The position numbers and the translations under genes were made by a program. The notes under the pieces are model-generated. The model was not told the origin of the DNA. It searched no databases and saw only the letters and a list, made by a program, of their open reading frames with translations. Shown here piece by piece: positions 14,291 through 15,401 of a stretch of 15,401 nt of DNA. Where the stretch lies: positions 1-15,401 of the forward strand of contig JAQVRG010000009.1 of assembly GCA_028701165.1 (NCBI GenBank). The letters run 5' to 3'. The first letter of the stretch is position 1. The number at the start of each line of letters is the position of its first letter. This stretch comes from Eubacteriales bacterium (GTDB lineage Bacteria > Bacillota > Clostridia > Christensenellales > CAG-138).

Positions 14291-14767
14291 ATGACGCGCT
14301 ATATTTTAGACGGCAAGCGCATGCAGACCCGCGACGCCATGCACGATGTTTTACAGGAGGTCTTTTCCGCGCCCTCTTATTACGGGCGGAATCTTGACGC
14401 GCTGCACGATGTGCTGAGCGATTTTTCCTATCCCTTCGAAATTCTCTTTCGCAACCCGGAATGTATGCCGCAGTCTCTTTTCCCTTCACTTGCGGCGGTT
14501 CTGTTGAATCTGTGCCGCGAAAACCCTGACGCCGTACTCTCCTTCGCTTCCGATACGCTTGTGCCGGGGCATTATCGTCATTTTAAAGGCCGCGAATACC
14601 GCTTGCTGCATATAGCGCTCCATTCGGAAACCTTGGAACCGATGGTCGTTTATCAAGCGGATTACGGAAGCCGTGGCATATGGGTGCGTCCCGCCGCCAT
14701 GTGGAGCGAGCGCCTTACGCGCGACGGCGTGGAAATCCAGCGCTTCACCCTCATAGACAGCGAATAG
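14291..14767 (+). CDS. Barstar-family RNase inhibitor fused to a DUF1653 domain
   Basis: Cytoplasmic inhibitor expected to protect against the barnase-like RNase encoded just upstream. Seen: an N-terminal barstar domain (about residues 1-88) with ILDGKRMQTRDAMHDVLQ and the binding loop YYGRNLDALHDVLSDF, giving Y30, D36 and D40 at the positions of barstar Y29, D35 and D39 (barstar W38 is H39). It is followed by a second domain (about 92-156) with PGHYRHFKGREYRLL, HSETLEPMVVYQADYG and RGIWVRPAAMW, which matches the DUF1653 pattern. Standard barstar is about 90 residues, so the 158-residue length is explained by the fusion. A strong AGGAG site lies 6 nt before the ATG. DUF1653 has no established function; whether it binds a ligand or a partner is unknown. 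Confidence 0.9.
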   Translation: MTRYILDGKRMQTRDAMHDVLQEVFSAPSYYGRNLDALHDVLSDFSYPFEILFRNPECMPQSLFPSLAAVLLNLCRENPDAVLSFASDTLVPGHYRHFKGREYRLLHIALHSETLEPMVVYQADYGSRGIWVRPAAMWSERLTRDGVEIQRFTLIDSE

Positions 14768-14798
14768 AACGCGGCAAGCATTGCCGATAAAAAAGTCA

Positions 14799-14827
14799 TT
14801 TACAACGTGCCGCGCCTATGTTAAAAT
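14799..14827 (+). promoter_or_regulatory. Promoter of tRNA-Leu
   Basis: TTTACA (14799-14804), 17 nt spacer, TAAAAT (14822-14827) with a TG at 14819-14820 (extended -10). The tRNA starts 13 bp downstream. Confidence 0.6.
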
Positions 14828-14840
14828 ACATCTTGTTCGA

Positions 14841-14927
14841 GCCGGAATGATGGAATTGGCAGACGTGACGGACTCAAAATCCGTTGGGGTTAAACCCGTG
14901 TGGGTTCAAGTCCCACTTCCGGCACCA
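14841..14927 (+). tRNA. tRNA-Leu (anticodon CAA), CCA encoded
   Basis: Acceptor arms GCCGGAA (14841-14847) and TTCCGGC (14917-14923) pair perfectly, with discriminator A and encoded CCA (14924-14927). The anticodon stem ACGGA/TCCGT encloses the loop CTCAAAA, giving anticodon CAA (reads UUG). A long variable arm (GGGG-TTAA-ACCC type) identifies a class II tRNA, and the T arm is GTGGG-TTCAAGT-CCCAC. Total length 87 nt, as expected for tRNA-Leu. Confidence 0.96.
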
Positions 14928-14954
14928 AAATGTTTTAATGAAATAGATATTTCA

Positions 14955-14987
14955 CCAAAAAACCCAGACATCGTCTGGGTTTTTTGG
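14955..14987. terminator. Strong symmetrical Rho-independent terminator after tRNA-Leu
   Basis: A perfect 15-bp inverted repeat CCAAAAAACCCAGAC (14955-14969) / GTCTGGGTTTTTTGG (14973-14987) with a 3-nt loop, having an A run on one side and a T run on the other. It can terminate in both directions and lies 28 bp after the tRNA. Confidence 0.88.
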
Positions 14988-15057
14988 TACTCTGGCAAGA
15001 GGATTCTGAAATCAGACTCCACCGTAGATATTTGAAACGAAAAAGATACGAACCGCA

Positions 15058-15063
15058 TATAAT
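15058..15063 (+). promoter_or_regulatory. Candidate -10 box ahead of the hairpin before the Cys-rich gene
   Basis: A perfect TATAAT. The best -35 candidate, TTGAAA (15032-15037), is 20 nt away, longer than optimal, so this promoter is uncertain. If real, it would start transcription at about 15070, directly before a terminator-like hairpin. Confidence 0.35.
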
Positions 15064-15071
15064 GCCCCTAC

Positions 15072-15116
15072 AGCCGCTTTGGTTGGTCAATTACGACCTT
15101 CCAAAGCGGCTTTTTT
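15072..15116 (+). terminator. Rho-independent terminator or leader attenuator
   Basis: AGCCGCTTTGG (15072-15082) pairs perfectly with CCAAAGCGGCT (15101-15111), with an additional inner GGTC/GACC helix, followed by a T run (15111-15116). Nothing obvious needs termination here, because the tRNA already has its own terminator and no gene lies between. It may therefore act in the leader of the downstream Cys-rich gene, or be a leftover of a rearranged region. Confidence 0.7.
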
Positions 15117-15180
15117 GTTCTTTTCTCTTATTTCTTCGCCGTTTTCATTCTGTTTTCAATTCAACAGGGAGGTCACCAAT

Positions 15181-15387
15181 ATGGGCCCAAACACACGCAG
15201 ATATAACAAGTTCAAAGGGTATACCGCCGCTGATTGCGACTGTAAATGGTGTCTGCATAACGGCGGCAAAAAGCGCGGCTGCCTCGTCCCCGTATGCTGC
15301 TGCCTCGAAGAACGCATCAAGGCCGGATGCGATCTGACGAGAGGTGCGGACGGTTATCGGCACATTATTGTTAATGTCGCAGAATAA
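15181..15387 (+). CDS. Small cysteine-rich protein, probable metal-binding, mobile-element type
   Basis: 68 residues from the ATG at 15181, chosen because GGGAGGT (15168-15174) precedes it; a longer frame from 15079 runs through the hairpin and is rejected. Seen: a basic N-terminus (MGPNTRRYNKFKGYTAAD) and eight cysteines as C19-x-C21-x2-C24-x9-C34-x4-CCC (39-41) and C50, with a polar C-terminus ending NVAE. Such spacing suggests a zinc or Fe-S site. From memory, short proteins starting with a similar RxYxxYKGYTAADCxCxxC pattern occur in clostridial conjugative or integrative elements, but I cannot verify this. No function is assigned. It sits downstream of tRNA-Leu and close to the window end, so its neighbours on the right are unseen. 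Confidence 0.75.
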   Translation: MGPNTRRYNKFKGYTAADCDCKWCLHNGGKKRGCLVPVCCCLEERIKAGCDLTRGADGYRHIIVNVAE

Positions 15388-15401
15388 GCATTTCCATCCC
15401 C

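Noticed and set aside
15079..15180. Upstream extension of the Cys-rich protein
   Set aside because: It begins inside a terminator-like hairpin and translates a T-rich tract into a false hydrophobic segment; the ATG at 15181 has a strong SD.
1..15401. CRISPR array, rRNA, riboswitch or T-box leader
   Set aside because: No regularly spaced repeats, rRNA cores or recognisable riboswitch/T-box motifs were seen on either strand; intergenic gaps are all under about 260 bp and mostly explained by promoters or terminators.

Overview
The window looks like a chromosomal segment of a spore-forming member of the Bacillota, most likely class Clostridia. The evidence is a sporulation sigma-K gene, the ecfA1-ecfA2-ecfT-truA order typical of Firmicutes, strong GGAGG-type ribosome binding sites and a moderately GC-rich core. 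No species can be named from the sequence alone.

Left edge (1-1742): an accessory patch. It holds the N-terminal half of an AAA-type ATPase running off the window on the minus strand, with a good promoter and a 13-bp direct repeat in its leader, followed by a complete IS481-like insertion sequence (658-1718) with recognisable imperfect terminal inverted repeats.

Minus-strand core (1743-9525): reading in the direction of transcription (right to left), ecfA1, ecfA2, ecfT, a small unknown membrane protein, truA, rmuC and a U32-family (TrhP-like) gene form one tightly overlapping operon. These encode the energising module of a vitamin/metal ECF importer, a tRNA pseudouridine synthase, a DNA-maintenance protein and a probable tRNA hydroxylation enzyme. 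After it come sigK, with a leader in which a small hairpin can mask the Shine-Dalgarno sequence, and an endonuclease-IV-like TIM-barrel gene.

Plus-strand half (9689-14767): a membrane-anchored NlpC/P60 cell-wall hydrolase with two peptidoglycan-binding domains, an ABC-F translation-factor ATPase, and an operon of a YbaK-type aminoacyl-tRNA deacylase, a barnase-type RNase made as a lipoprotein, and its cognate inhibitor, in which a barstar domain is fused to a DUF1653 domain. A 51-residue single-pass membrane protein lies on the opposite strand between the ABC-F gene and this operon.

Right edge (14799-15401): a tRNA-Leu(CAA) gene with its promoter, a strong symmetrical terminator, a second hairpin-plus-T-run, and a 68-residue cysteine-rich protein resembling small proteins I associate with clostridial integrative elements. 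A mobile element may start here but this cannot be confirmed within the window.

The most interesting items are the lipoprotein barnase paired with a barstar-DUF1653 fusion, the sigK leader arrangement, two genes with promoters placed as if for leaderless transcripts, and an EcfA1 lacking the switch histidine.
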